From the NCBI GenBank assembly GCA_009704425.1, contig WLEG01000104.1, positions 1 through 6,624 on the forward strand: 6,624 nucleotides of DNA, in the 5' to 3' direction. The stretch is from Actinomycetota bacterium. Lineage in GTDB: Bacteria > Actinomycetota > Acidimicrobiia > Acidimicrobiales > Ilumatobacteraceae. Made by a program: the position numbers and the translations under genes. Positions 1 through 5,213 of this stretch are shown here, piece by piece. Below the pieces are notes generated by a model, which did no database searches, was not told the DNA's origin, and saw only the letters and a program-made list of their open reading frames with translations. Position 1 is the stretch's first letter. Each line of letters begins with the position of its first letter.

Positions 1-66
1 GCCGAACAAAACGACGACCACAGCGCAAATGGCGATGATTTCGGTTGAACCCAGTGCTGCGATCAT
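1..66 (-). CDS. tatA: TatA-type twin-arginine translocase subunit, N-terminal 22 codons (cut by window edge)
   Basis: Reading the minus strand from the ATG at 66-64 gives 22 in-frame codons before the window ends. The peptide has a short N-terminus, a Gly-Ser-Thr-Glu turn at residues 6-9, then a hydrophobic run (residues 10-20, Ile/Ala/Val/Leu) ending in Leu-Phe-Gly. This is the usual start of TatA/TatE: a short periplasmic end, a polar residue at the membrane entry, one transmembrane helix, and a Phe-Gly hinge before the amphipathic helix. TatA multimers form the membrane passage for folded proteins carrying twin-arginine signal peptides. The Phe-Gly ending favours TatA over TatB, which more often has Leu-Gly-Pro there. 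The gene lies 33 bp downstream of the rhamnosidase stop on the same strand. A possible Shine-Dalgarno, AGGTGA (84-79), sits 12 nt before the ATG. Only the N-terminus is visible, so the call rests on about 20 residues. Confidence 0.75.
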   Translation of the reverse strand, partial: MIAALGSTEIIAICAVVVVLFG

Positions 67-69
67 GTG

Positions 70-99
70 GTCAGGGTATCACCTGACACCCGAGGGTGT
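70..99 (-). promoter_or_regulatory. Two overlapping inverted repeats between rhamnosidase stop and tatA start
   Basis: Bases 70-75 (GTCAGG) and 82-87 (CCTGAC) are a perfect 6-bp inverted repeat with a 6-nt loop. Bases 86-91 (ACACCC) and 94-99 (GGGTGT) form a second one. The two share bases 86-87, so both cannot form fully at once. In minus-strand mRNA the first hairpin covers part of the AGGTGA that could serve as the tatA ribosome-binding site. The second abuts the rhamnosidase stop codon (102-100). There is no T-run after either stem, so as terminators they would be weak. They could equally be chance in GC-rich DNA. Confidence 0.3.
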
Positions 100-2493
100 T
101 CAGGCGCCCACCACCGGCACCGGGCTGTCCACCAGAACCCGTCCATCGGCATGGGCTTCGACGGTGATCCAGCCGTGCGGCGTGGGAACGGTGGCGCGGG
201 CCCACTGCAAGTCCCCCAACGACGGGGCGACGCGCACCGAACCGTACCCGGGCGCGGCCGGTGTGATGCCGAGGACGTGTCGCACCAAGTCGGCGGTGGG
301 GGTCGAGGACCAGCCGTGGCACCGTGTGCCACCCACCCAGCACTCCGGCCAGGTGGTCTCGCCCGCATCCACGAACACCTGCCACAGACGACACGATTCC
401 ACCACGAGGTCGGCTCGACCGGCGGCCACCATCGCCTCGTGCACCACGTACTGGAAGAACGGCTCGGCCTCCACCATCTGGTTCTCCACGTCCCACGGAG
501 GATCGGCGGGAAAACCGTTCATGAGGTACACGAAGCCCTGCCCGTCGCCGTCCACCGTGAGTCGGTCCATCACGTACGAATGACGGATCAATCGCCGACG
601 GTCGGTGATGCCCTCGATCACCCGCGCCATGCGATCGTCGGGGACGAGACCGGCGACGATGGCCATCGCTCCGGGATGTTGCGCGGCCTCGCGGCGTTTC
701 TCGCCGTCGACGATGTGATCGATGTACACGCCGCGACCCTCGTCCCAGAACACCTCGAACGCCGCCCGAACCGCGTCGTGTCGTGCGCGCGCCCATCGGG
801 CACTGGCGTCGTTGCCCAGCCACGAACTCATCTCGGCGAAGTCCCGCAACCCGCGCGCCCACAGAGCGTTGGTGAGTGACGAGCAACCGTTCATGTACAC
901 GCTCGCCCAATCGCTGAGCGCCCAACCGGTGACGTCGTGCAACAGATCGTCGGGACCGAGGAAGCTCTCGAACCAACGCAACGCCCGCTCGGCGATGGGC
1001 GACAACTCGGCCACCAGCTCGCGATCCCCCGTGTACAGGTGGATGTTGTGGACCGATCGAATCCAATGCAACGACCAATCGGGGAGATACATCTGGTCGT
1101 CGGCCGCGAAGTCCGACGCCGCCGCCATGGCCAACATGCCGTCCGGTCGAACGTGCGTGGCCAACTGGGGATGCCACACCGGCATCGACCAATCGGGATT
1201 CGACACGAAGTCGACCATCTGATGCACCACCGAGTCGCCCGTCCACGCACGTTGCTCGCGGGTGGGACAATCCACGTACGCGTCGAGCGCGCACAGGTCG
1301 ACGGTGCGCAAGCCGATGGCGTGGATGGTGTTCAACGAATCGTCGGAGCACTCGAACGACGCGCCGGCCGGACGTGGTCGGTGACGGTCGGTGACGGACA
1401 ATCGGATCTGCGCGTTGGAGACCGACGCGTCCGCACCACGCACCGCGACGTTGAGGAATCGTGTTCCGATGGTGTCGAACGTCGTGAAGACGTCGTCGTC
1501 TCCACGGCACACGTAACGGAAGCCGGCGTGTTGTCCGAGCGTGACAAGACGACCATGGGCATCGACGTGTTCGGACGCGGCCACGTCGACGCGAGTGCCG
1601 GGGTCGGCTCCGGCCACCTCGAGCGTCACCGAGCCCGCCGCGATGCGTCCGAGATCGAATCGACGCAGCACGACCGAGCCGGTCGGATCCGGAATCGACT
1701 CCTGATCGAGCAGAACCTGTCGTACCGGATCCTCCTGGTCCGGTGATCCGGCCACCGTGATCGAATCGATCTCGTCGGCCACGTGCGTCGAACCCGTGGG
1801 GTACGCGACGCGGACCGGTGGGCGCAAAGCCCCGAAGGGCGAACTCGGCGGCGATCGTCGACCGTCGGCCCCGGTGTGCAACGGCGTGATCTCGAACGCC
1901 GAACGCCACGCGGAGTCGTCGAAACCGGCCTCGGTCCAACCCCGACAATGGGCACGGGCGTCGAATGACTCGAGAGGCAGGCACGCCACGTCACCGGGGA
2001 CGGGAACCGGAGTCCACGCCTCACCGTTCGATGATCGCCACGAGGCGTCGCTGACGATCCACTCGTCTCCGACGAGGCATTCGAACACCAACGAACCCGC
2101 GCCGAGCGAATAGGTGGGCGGAACGGGCACCCACCACGACGTCGATTGCCCGAAGTGTCGGGCCACGATGGCGAGGGTGTTCACGCCGGCGCGCAGGAAC
2201 GGACCGATGTCGACGAAGTCGTACCTGGCGCTGCGCGGTTCGTTGCGCACGGGTCCCCGCGCCACCTCGACACCGTTGACGTTCAGGACGTAGCGACCGT
2301 CGACCCAGACGCGGGCGGGTGCGGATTCGGGTACGACGGACACGGTGAACTCGCGGCGGAAGAGAACGATGCGATCGCGCGGATCGGCCAGCGCCGTGCG
2401 CGTGGAGGTCTGCATGGTCAACTTCGGTCGCCCGTGCCAGATCCATCGCGCGCGCCAATTGTTCCCGAACGGTGCCGGATGATCGAGCCTCAT
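100..2493 (-). CDS. Alpha-L-rhamnosidase, glycoside hydrolase family 78-like, 797 aa
   Basis: Inverting glycosidase predicted to remove terminal L-rhamnose from plant or algal glycosides or polysaccharides. The N-terminus carries the Ala-Arg-Trp-Ile-Trp opening typical of bacterial rhamnosidases (about residues 15-19). A beta-sandwich region follows (about 45-130, with the motif VWVDGRYVLNVNG), then a second beta domain (about 250-360), the catalytic alpha/alpha barrel (about 375-690) and a C-terminal beta domain. The active-site signature DCPTREQRAWTGD lies at residues 408-420. Its Asp408, Glu413 and Asp420 match the conserved acidic residues of GH78. The Trp-Pro-Glu at 715-717 supplies the likely second catalytic Glu (717). 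The frame stays open another 91 codons upstream, but that part runs antisense through the divergent gene and lacks family features. I chose the ATG at 2493, with a G-run (2507-2502) 8 nt before it. No signal peptide or membrane segment is visible, so it is probably cytosolic. The family call is firm; the exact substrate is unknown. Confidence 0.88.
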   Translation of the reverse strand: MRLDHPAPFGNNWRARWIWHGRPKLTMQTSTRTALADPRDRIVLFRREFTVSVVPESAPARVWVDGRYVLNVNGVEVARGPVRNEPRSARYDFVDIGPFLRAGVNTLAIVARHFGQSTSWWVPVPPTYSLGAGSLVFECLVGDEWIVSDASWRSSNGEAWTPVPVPGDVACLPLESFDARAHCRGWTEAGFDDSAWRSAFEITPLHTGADGRRSPPSSPFGALRPPVRVAYPTGSTHVADEIDSITVAGSPDQEDPVRQVLLDQESIPDPTGSVVLRRFDLGRIAAGSVTLEVAGADPGTRVDVAASEHVDAHGRLVTLGQHAGFRYVCRGDDDVFTTFDTIGTRFLNVAVRGADASVSNAQIRLSVTDRHRPRPAGASFECSDDSLNTIHAIGLRTVDLCALDAYVDCPTREQRAWTGDSVVHQMVDFVSNPDWSMPVWHPQLATHVRPDGMLAMAAASDFAADDQMYLPDWSLHWIRSVHNIHLYTGDRELVAELSPIAERALRWFESFLGPDDLLHDVTGWALSDWASVYMNGCSSLTNALWARGLRDFAEMSSWLGNDASARWARARHDAVRAAFEVFWDEGRGVYIDHIVDGEKRREAAQHPGAMAIVAGLVPDDRMARVIEGITDRRRLIRHSYVMDRLTVDGDGQGFVYLMNGFPADPPWDVENQMVEAEPFFQYVVHEAMVAAGRADLVVESCRLWQVFVDAGETTWPECWVGGTRCHGWSSTPTADLVRHVLGITPAAPGYGSVRVAPSLGDLQWARATVPTPHGWITVEAHADGRVLVDSPVPVVGA

Positions 2494-2525
2494 CCGTGTC
2501 GCCCCCCAACGTCGGACATGAGGAA

Positions 2526-2534
2526 AAACTAGCA
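2526..2534 (-). promoter_or_regulatory. Candidate extended -10 promoter element for the rhamnosidase gene
   Basis: Read on the minus strand, 2534-2526 is TGCTAGTTT, fitting the extended -10 pattern TG-N-TANNNT. It would start transcription near 2519 and give a leader of about 26 nt before the ATG at 2493. A perfect TTGACA lies at 2547-2542, but only 10 bp from the hexamer, too close to act as a normal -35 box for it. Sequence pattern only. Confidence 0.25.
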
Positions 2535-2544
2535 CTCGTTGTGT

Positions 2545-2550
2545 CAAAGT
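2545..2550 (+). promoter_or_regulatory. Candidate leaderless -10 box for glutamate formiminotransferase
   Basis: CAAAGT at 2545-2550 ends 6 nt before the chosen GTG (2557). That is the spacing expected when transcription starts at the first base of the start codon. It matches TANNNT only at the A and the final T. There is no good Shine-Dalgarno upstream of the GTG, which is compatible with leaderless translation. The site overlaps the TTGACA found on the opposite strand. Confidence 0.25.
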
Positions 2551-2556
2551 GAATCC

Positions 2557-3360
2557 GTGCTGGAGTGCGTGGTGAACATCAGCGAGGGACGCGACAGACG
2601 GCTGTTGTCCGCTCTCGACGCCGCGTGCGGAAACGATCTGCTCGATCGGCACACCGATCGCCATCATCATCGCAGCGTCTTCACGCTCGTGGGCGAGGAG
2701 GCGGTTCGGGCTTTGGCGACCGAGGTCGTCGATCGGCTGACTCTGGACCGACACGTGGGAGCCCATCCGCGACTCGGCGTCATCGACGTGGTGCCGTTCG
2801 TCGCGTTGTCGGGATCATCGCCCGATGACGCGTTGCGAGCCCGCGACGAGTTCGCCCGATGGCTGGCCCACACCCATGGGGTTCCGAGTTTCCTGTACGG
2901 GCCCGAGCGCACGTTGCCCGACATCCGACGTCACGCATGGACGTCGTTGTTCCCCGACGTCGGGAACCATCACCCCCATCCCACGGCGGGCGCGGCCTGT
3001 GTCGGTGTTCGCGGCGAACTGGTCGCCTACAACTGCTGGTTGGAGAAGGACGCGTCCGTGGAGACGGCGCGCGAGATCGCTCGTCGCGTGCGCCAAACGG
3101 GTATCAGAACACTGGGGTTGGCGGTGGGCGATCGGGTTCAGGTGAGCATGAACCTGATCTCACCGTCGGTGATCGGTCCCGCCGACGCCGTTCGCGCCGT
3201 CGCCGACGTGTGTCGCGAGGTGGGAAGCGCGATCGATCACAACGAATTGGTCGGCCTACTCAGTGAACGCGTGCTTCGAGAGATCCCGCGAAGCGAATGG
3301 CAATGGCTCGACGTGTCCGAGGAACGGACCATCGAGCACCGGTTGTCGAAACGCGGTTGA
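2557..3360 (+). CDS. Glutamate formiminotransferase (single-domain), 267 aa
   Basis: Homologue of the N-terminal, transferase half of formimidoyltransferase-cyclodeaminase. The family moves the formimino group of formiminoglutamate to tetrahydrofolate; some members instead use 5-formyltetrahydrofolate, formylating glutamate. Supporting motifs are ECVVNISEGRD at the very N-terminus, HHHRSVFTLVG (residues 36-46), and HVGAHPRLGVIDVVPF (66-81), which contains the His-x-Gly-x-His-Pro-Arg signature with the likely catalytic His. VPSFLYG (109-115) and LVAYNCWL (155-162) complete the two ferredoxin-like subdomains. The GTG at 2557 is preferred because the family normally begins one or two residues before the Glu-Cys-Val motif; a TTG at 2539 would add six residues. 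No cyclodeaminase domain or hut genes are adjacent, so a folate-salvage role is as likely as histidine breakdown. It diverges from the rhamnosidase and converges on whiB, its TGA being immediately followed by whiB's. Confidence 0.88.
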   Translation: MLECVVNISEGRDRRLLSALDAACGNDLLDRHTDRHHHRSVFTLVGEEAVRALATEVVDRLTLDRHVGAHPRLGVIDVVPFVALSGSSPDDALRARDEFARWLAHTHGVPSFLYGPERTLPDIRRHAWTSLFPDVGNHHPHPTAGAACVGVRGELVAYNCWLEKDASVETAREIARRVRQTGIRTLGLAVGDRVQVSMNLISPSVIGPADAVRAVADVCREVGSAIDHNELVGLLSERVLREIPRSEWQWLDVSEERTIEHRLSKRG

Positions 3361-3624
3361 TCAGGCGGTGACGGTGCGACGCGTGGCCTGGGCGCGCTGA
3401 CGGCGCAGACGACGACGCTCGCGCTCGGAGAGACCGCCCCAGATGCCGAACTTCTCGCCGTTCACGAGGGCGTATTCCAGGCAGTCCATGCGCACGACAC
3501 ATCCGCGGCACACTTCCTTGGCCTCGCGGGTGGATGCACCACGCTCGGGGAAGAACAGGTCGGGGTCGACCCCCAAGCAGTTGGCCTGATCCTGCCAGTT
3601 CGCGTCGTTCGTCATCTCGTCCAT
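3361..3624 (-). CDS. whiB: WhiB-family Fe-S transcriptional regulator, 87 aa (WhiB2/WhmD-like)
   Basis: Small actinobacterial regulator that binds a [4Fe-4S] cluster, usually works with the principal sigma factor, and responds to redox or nitric oxide or to developmental state. The four cluster cysteines are at residues 16, 39, 42 and 48 (C-x22-C-x2-C-x5-C). The Gly-Ile-Trp-Gly-Gly turn is at 60-64, followed by a basic tail (SERERRRLRRQRAQ) for DNA contact. The segment with Gly-Ala-Ser-Thr-Arg-Glu-Ala-Lys and CLEYAL resembles WhiB2/WhmD most, but subclass assignment by eye is uncertain. The frame is open 18 codons further upstream; I chose the ATG at 3624 because a GAGG lies 7 nt before it and the Pro/Arg-rich upstream stretch is not family-like. 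It lies on the same strand as, and downstream of, the oxygenase-fae pair, separated by 223 bp with its own leader, so it is probably transcribed separately. Confidence 0.93.
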   Translation of the reverse strand: MDEMTNDANWQDQANCLGVDPDLFFPERGASTREAKEVCRGCVVRMDCLEYALVNGEKFGIWGGLSERERRRLRRQRAQATRRTVTA

Positions 3625-3631
3625 GGGGCTG

Positions 3632-3635
3632 CCTC
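3632..3635 (-). promoter_or_regulatory. Shine-Dalgarno that decides the whiB start
   Basis: GAGG on the minus strand (3635-3632), 7 nt before the ATG at 3624. The alternative ATGs at 3678 and 3615 lack a comparable site at proper spacing. Confidence 0.6.
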
Positions 3636-3752
3636 GCCGTCCCGGCCCGGGGGCCGTCGGGGATGTCCGAGTCCGCATTGGTGCAGGGCTCGAGACACCC
3701 GTGTAACTACATGGCTGTCATTCTCACTCACGAACACCCCCGAGCGCAAGAC

Positions 3753-3769
3753 GGTTTTTCGCAAAAGCC
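3753..3769. repeat. AT-rich hairpin in the whiB upstream region
   Basis: The plus strand reads GGTTTTTCGCAAAAGCC. GG-T-TTTT pairs with AAAA-G-CC (one T·G wobble) around a 3-nt CGC loop. It stands out as an A/T-rich patch in an otherwise very GC-rich spacer, upstream of the whiB promoter candidates. It might be a protein-binding site, an UP-like element or part of fae transcript termination. Only the symmetry and composition are observed. Confidence 0.35.
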
Positions 3770-3802
3770 CAGCGAGTGGGCACGGCACGATCGCGCGAGC
3801 GA

Positions 3803-3825
3803 CTCGGCGCGTTCGGTTCGCCGAG
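3803..3825 (-). terminator. Candidate stem-loop terminator after fae
   Basis: CTCGGCG (3803-3809) and CGCCGAG (3819-3825) form a perfect 7-bp GC-rich stem with a 9-nt loop, beginning 22 nt past the fae stop codon. No T-run follows, as is common for actinobacterial terminators. It would separate the oxygenase-fae transcript from whiB. Confidence 0.45.
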
Positions 3826-3847
3826 CGTGACCGACCGTCGTGAGCCC

Positions 3848-4372
3848 TCAGTCGAGACGCAGATACGGGTTCCAGGGACCGCGATCGACCGCCATCTCGC
3901 GTCGAGCCTCCCCCGGCGTGATCCCCCGAAACCCCACCTCCAGGGACCGCCGCACCGCCTCTCGATTGTTGTCGTAGACGGCGCGGTCGGATTGGGCGTT
4001 CGGGTCCACCCACACCGCTGTGAGCAGGACAAACGGCACGGAGGCGGCCTGATCGGGGAAACGGTGGGTCATGTATTCGGTGACCCCGTGGGCGATTCCC
4101 GCCTGGGCCGCACCCCACGTGAGTTCGCCGTGACGGTCGTTCGCGATGGCCGCCTTGTTGATGAACAGAGTCGCCGGGGCGACGGGCACATCGGGTTTCC
4201 AGACCACCAGGAACGGCACGTGTCCGACCGACGGAGTGGCCAACGCGGTGGCGAACGCGGTGCCCACCGGACCGAGTCGATGGCCGAAAACGGTATTGAT
4301 GTGCGCGCAGTTCGGCCCCGAACCGACGAACGCCTCCCCCACCTCGTACACCGGATCGGTCGCGACGTTCAT
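3848..4372 (-). CDS. fae: Formaldehyde-activating enzyme (Fae) homologue, 174 aa
   Basis: Classical Fae speeds the condensation of formaldehyde with tetrahydromethanopterin to methylene-H4MPT in methylotrophs and methanogens; this is a clear but divergent member. The N-terminal signature is YEVGEAFVGSGP (residues 9-20), followed by Ala-His-Ile-Asn at 23-26, where His24 corresponds to the conserved active-site His of the AHID motif. LGPVGTAFATALAT (33-46), HVPFLVVWKPDVPVAPATLF (51-70) with Lys73 just after it, and WGAAQAGIAHGV (86-97) follow the family order, including the conserved Gln. The usual Asp after His-Ile is Asn here, and the tail (about 150-174, Pro/Arg-rich) differs from methylotroph Fae. 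Length is close to the family's ~170. The ATG at 4372 overlaps the oxygenase stop as ATGA and has AGAGGA 8 nt upstream. No H4MPT-pathway gene is in view, so the pterin, or even the aldehyde, used is uncertain. Confidence 0.87.
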   Translation of the reverse strand: MNVATDPVYEVGEAFVGSGPNCAHINTVFGHRLGPVGTAFATALATPSVGHVPFLVVWKPDVPVAPATLFINKAAIANDRHGELTWGAAQAGIAHGVTEYMTHRFPDQAASVPFVLLTAVWVDPNAQSDRAVYDNNREAVRRSLEVGFRGITPGEARREMAVDRGPWNPYLRLD

Positions 4373-5178
4373 GAATCGATTCCTCTCGTGTGTGCCCCCG
4401 CGGGCAGTCGTCCGTAGCGCGAGAGCTTCAGCGTCTCCGACGAATCCGTTCCCGGCTCGGTGTCGTAGGCGAGCAACGCCACGTAACGCGGTCGCGGACC
4501 GTGGATCTCGGTGACCCGGTGCATGCTCCAACGACCGTTGAACAGCATCAAGGTTCCCGGGGTCATCGGCTCGGTGCGCACCCGGTCGGGGCGTCGGCCG
4601 TTCAACACCTCGGCGACGTCCGCGTAGTGCTCGTCGGTGACGGATCGGATCTGCTTGGCGTTCTCGAAATCTCCCCCGACGTCCGACGTCTGAATGGCGA
4701 TGGAGACGACGAAGTCGGTCATGTCGAAGTGCCAACCGAGACGGTCGCCGTCGCGCATGATCGCCAGATTGAGCGCGCCGAAAGGGTCCGCGTATCGGTG
4801 CAAGACGTCCAACCCCAGGCATCGGCGGACGAAATCGAGCAGATCGTCGGACTCGTACAGTCGTCGCAACGGGCTGTCCGTCGGGAACTGGTCGTAGGCC
4901 ACGACCTCCACCGAACTGGCCGACACGGTGCGTCGCGGATGGCCCTCGGGGTACGACTCGTCGACGGGAGCGAGATAGGGCGACGCCGTGGTGGACGACC
5001 GATGGGCCAACGGTGCCAACCGGTCGCTCTCGCGGCACAACGCGTCGACGGCTTCGTCGGTGAGGAACCCCGGAAGAACGCACACGCCGTCGTGGCGGAA
5101 GCTCTCGAGGAACCGTCGGATCGACGATTCGTCGCGCAGGTCGTAGCGATCCGAGTCGATGAGGTCGTCCACGAGCAC
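4369..5178 (-). CDS. 2-oxoglutarate/Fe(II)-dependent oxygenase, phytanoyl-CoA dioxygenase-like, 269 aa
   Basis: Predicted non-haem iron oxygenase that couples 2-oxoglutarate decarboxylation to substrate hydroxylation. The jelly-roll iron ligands are visible: His150 and Asp152 in GWHFDMTDFVVSIAIQ (148-163) and His220 in FNGRWSMHRV (213-222). Arg231 in RPRYVALLAYD is the likely 2-oxoglutarate anchor. The N-terminal DGVCVLPGFLTDEAVDAL (30-47) is the usual first strand and helix of phytanoyl-CoA dioxygenase-type enzymes. The core recalls oxygenases near the BesD/HalD amino-acid halogenases, but it keeps the iron-binding Asp where halogenases have Gly, so hydroxylation (or oxidative demethylation) is expected. 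Start: GTG at 5178, chosen because a TACTCT -10 box ends exactly 6 nt before it; a GTG at 5172 is possible. It is the first gene of a pair with fae, joined by an ATGA overlap. No signal peptide is seen. Substrate unknown. Confidence 0.85.
   Translation of the reverse strand: MLVDDLIDSDRYDLRDESSIRRFLESFRHDGVCVLPGFLTDEAVDALCRESDRLAPLAHRSSTTASPYLAPVDESYPEGHPRRTVSASSVEVVAYDQFPTDSPLRRLYESDDLLDFVRRCLGLDVLHRYADPFGALNLAIMRDGDRLGWHFDMTDFVVSIAIQTSDVGGDFENAKQIRSVTDEHYADVAEVLNGRRPDRVRTEPMTPGTLMLFNGRWSMHRVTEIHGPRPRYVALLAYDTEPGTDSSETLKLSRYGRLPAGAHTRGIDS
4381..4386 (-). promoter_or_regulatory. Ribosome-binding site for fae inside the oxygenase gene
   Basis: AGAGGA on the minus strand (4386-4381), 8 nt before the fae ATG at 4372 and within the last codons of the oxygenase. 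With the ATGA overlap it fixes the fae start and indicates translational coupling. Confidence 0.7.
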
Positions 5179-5184
5179 ACACCC

Positions 5185-5190
5185 AGAGTA
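5185..5190 (-). promoter_or_regulatory. -10 box for a leaderless oxygenase-fae transcript
   Basis: TACTCT (5190-5185) fits TANNNT and ends 6 nt before the GTG at 5178, so transcription would begin on the start codon itself. No Shine-Dalgarno is present. The matching -35 position falls against the start codon of the divergent phosphorylase and shows no clear consensus, as is common for actinobacterial promoters. Confidence 0.55.
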
Positions 5191-5201
5191 ACGGTCTCGC
5201 C

Positions 5202-5207
5202 TACGCT
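5202..5207 (+). promoter_or_regulatory. -10 box for a leaderless purine nucleoside phosphorylase transcript
   Basis: TACGCT fits TANNNT and ends 6 nt before the ATG at 5214, again placing the transcription start on the start codon; no Shine-Dalgarno is visible. Its -35 position (about 5179-5184) lies against the start codon of the divergent oxygenase, so the two promoters interlock within 35 bp. Confidence 0.55.
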
Positions 5208-5213
5208 CGTTTC

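Larger units (their letters stand above)
3625..3847. other. Spacer between fae and whiB: whiB leader and promoter region
   Basis: No convincing gene on either strand. On the minus strand a candidate -10, TAGTTA (3709-3704), lies about 80 nt before the whiB ATG. A second option, GAGAAT, lies further upstream, 18 bp after a TTGCGC. Neither has a convincing -35. A short near-palindrome (ACACCCGTGT, 3695-3704) overlaps the first candidate and could be an operator. The long leader is usual for whiB genes in this phylum. Two hairpins in the fae-proximal half are listed separately. Confidence 0.4.

Noticed and set aside
1377..1396. Tandem 10-bp repeat (GGTCGGTGAC twice)
   Set aside because: It lies inside the rhamnosidase coding sequence and encodes ordinary residues; there are only two copies, so chance is sufficient.
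71..1984. A 637-codon open frame on the minus strand overlapping the rhamnosidase in another frame
   Set aside because: Its translation is Arg/Gly/His-rich with no recognisable motifs, as expected from a shadow frame of GC-rich coding DNA. The overlapping rhamnosidase frame has full family motifs.
2542..2547. Perfect TTGACA on the minus strand as a -35 box for the rhamnosidase
   Set aside because: Only 10 bp separate it from the TAGTTT hexamer, and no -10-like hexamer lies 16-18 bp away.
2494..2766. 91-codon N-terminal extension of the rhamnosidase frame
   Set aside because: It runs antisense through the start of the formiminotransferase and the divergent promoter region and lacks family similarity; the ATG at 2493 fits the family start.
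4373..5182. Upstream extension of the fae frame giving a 444-codon fusion-like open frame
   Set aside because: The extension overlies the oxygenase gene in another frame and has shadow-like composition. The ATG at 4372 with its ribosome site is the real start.
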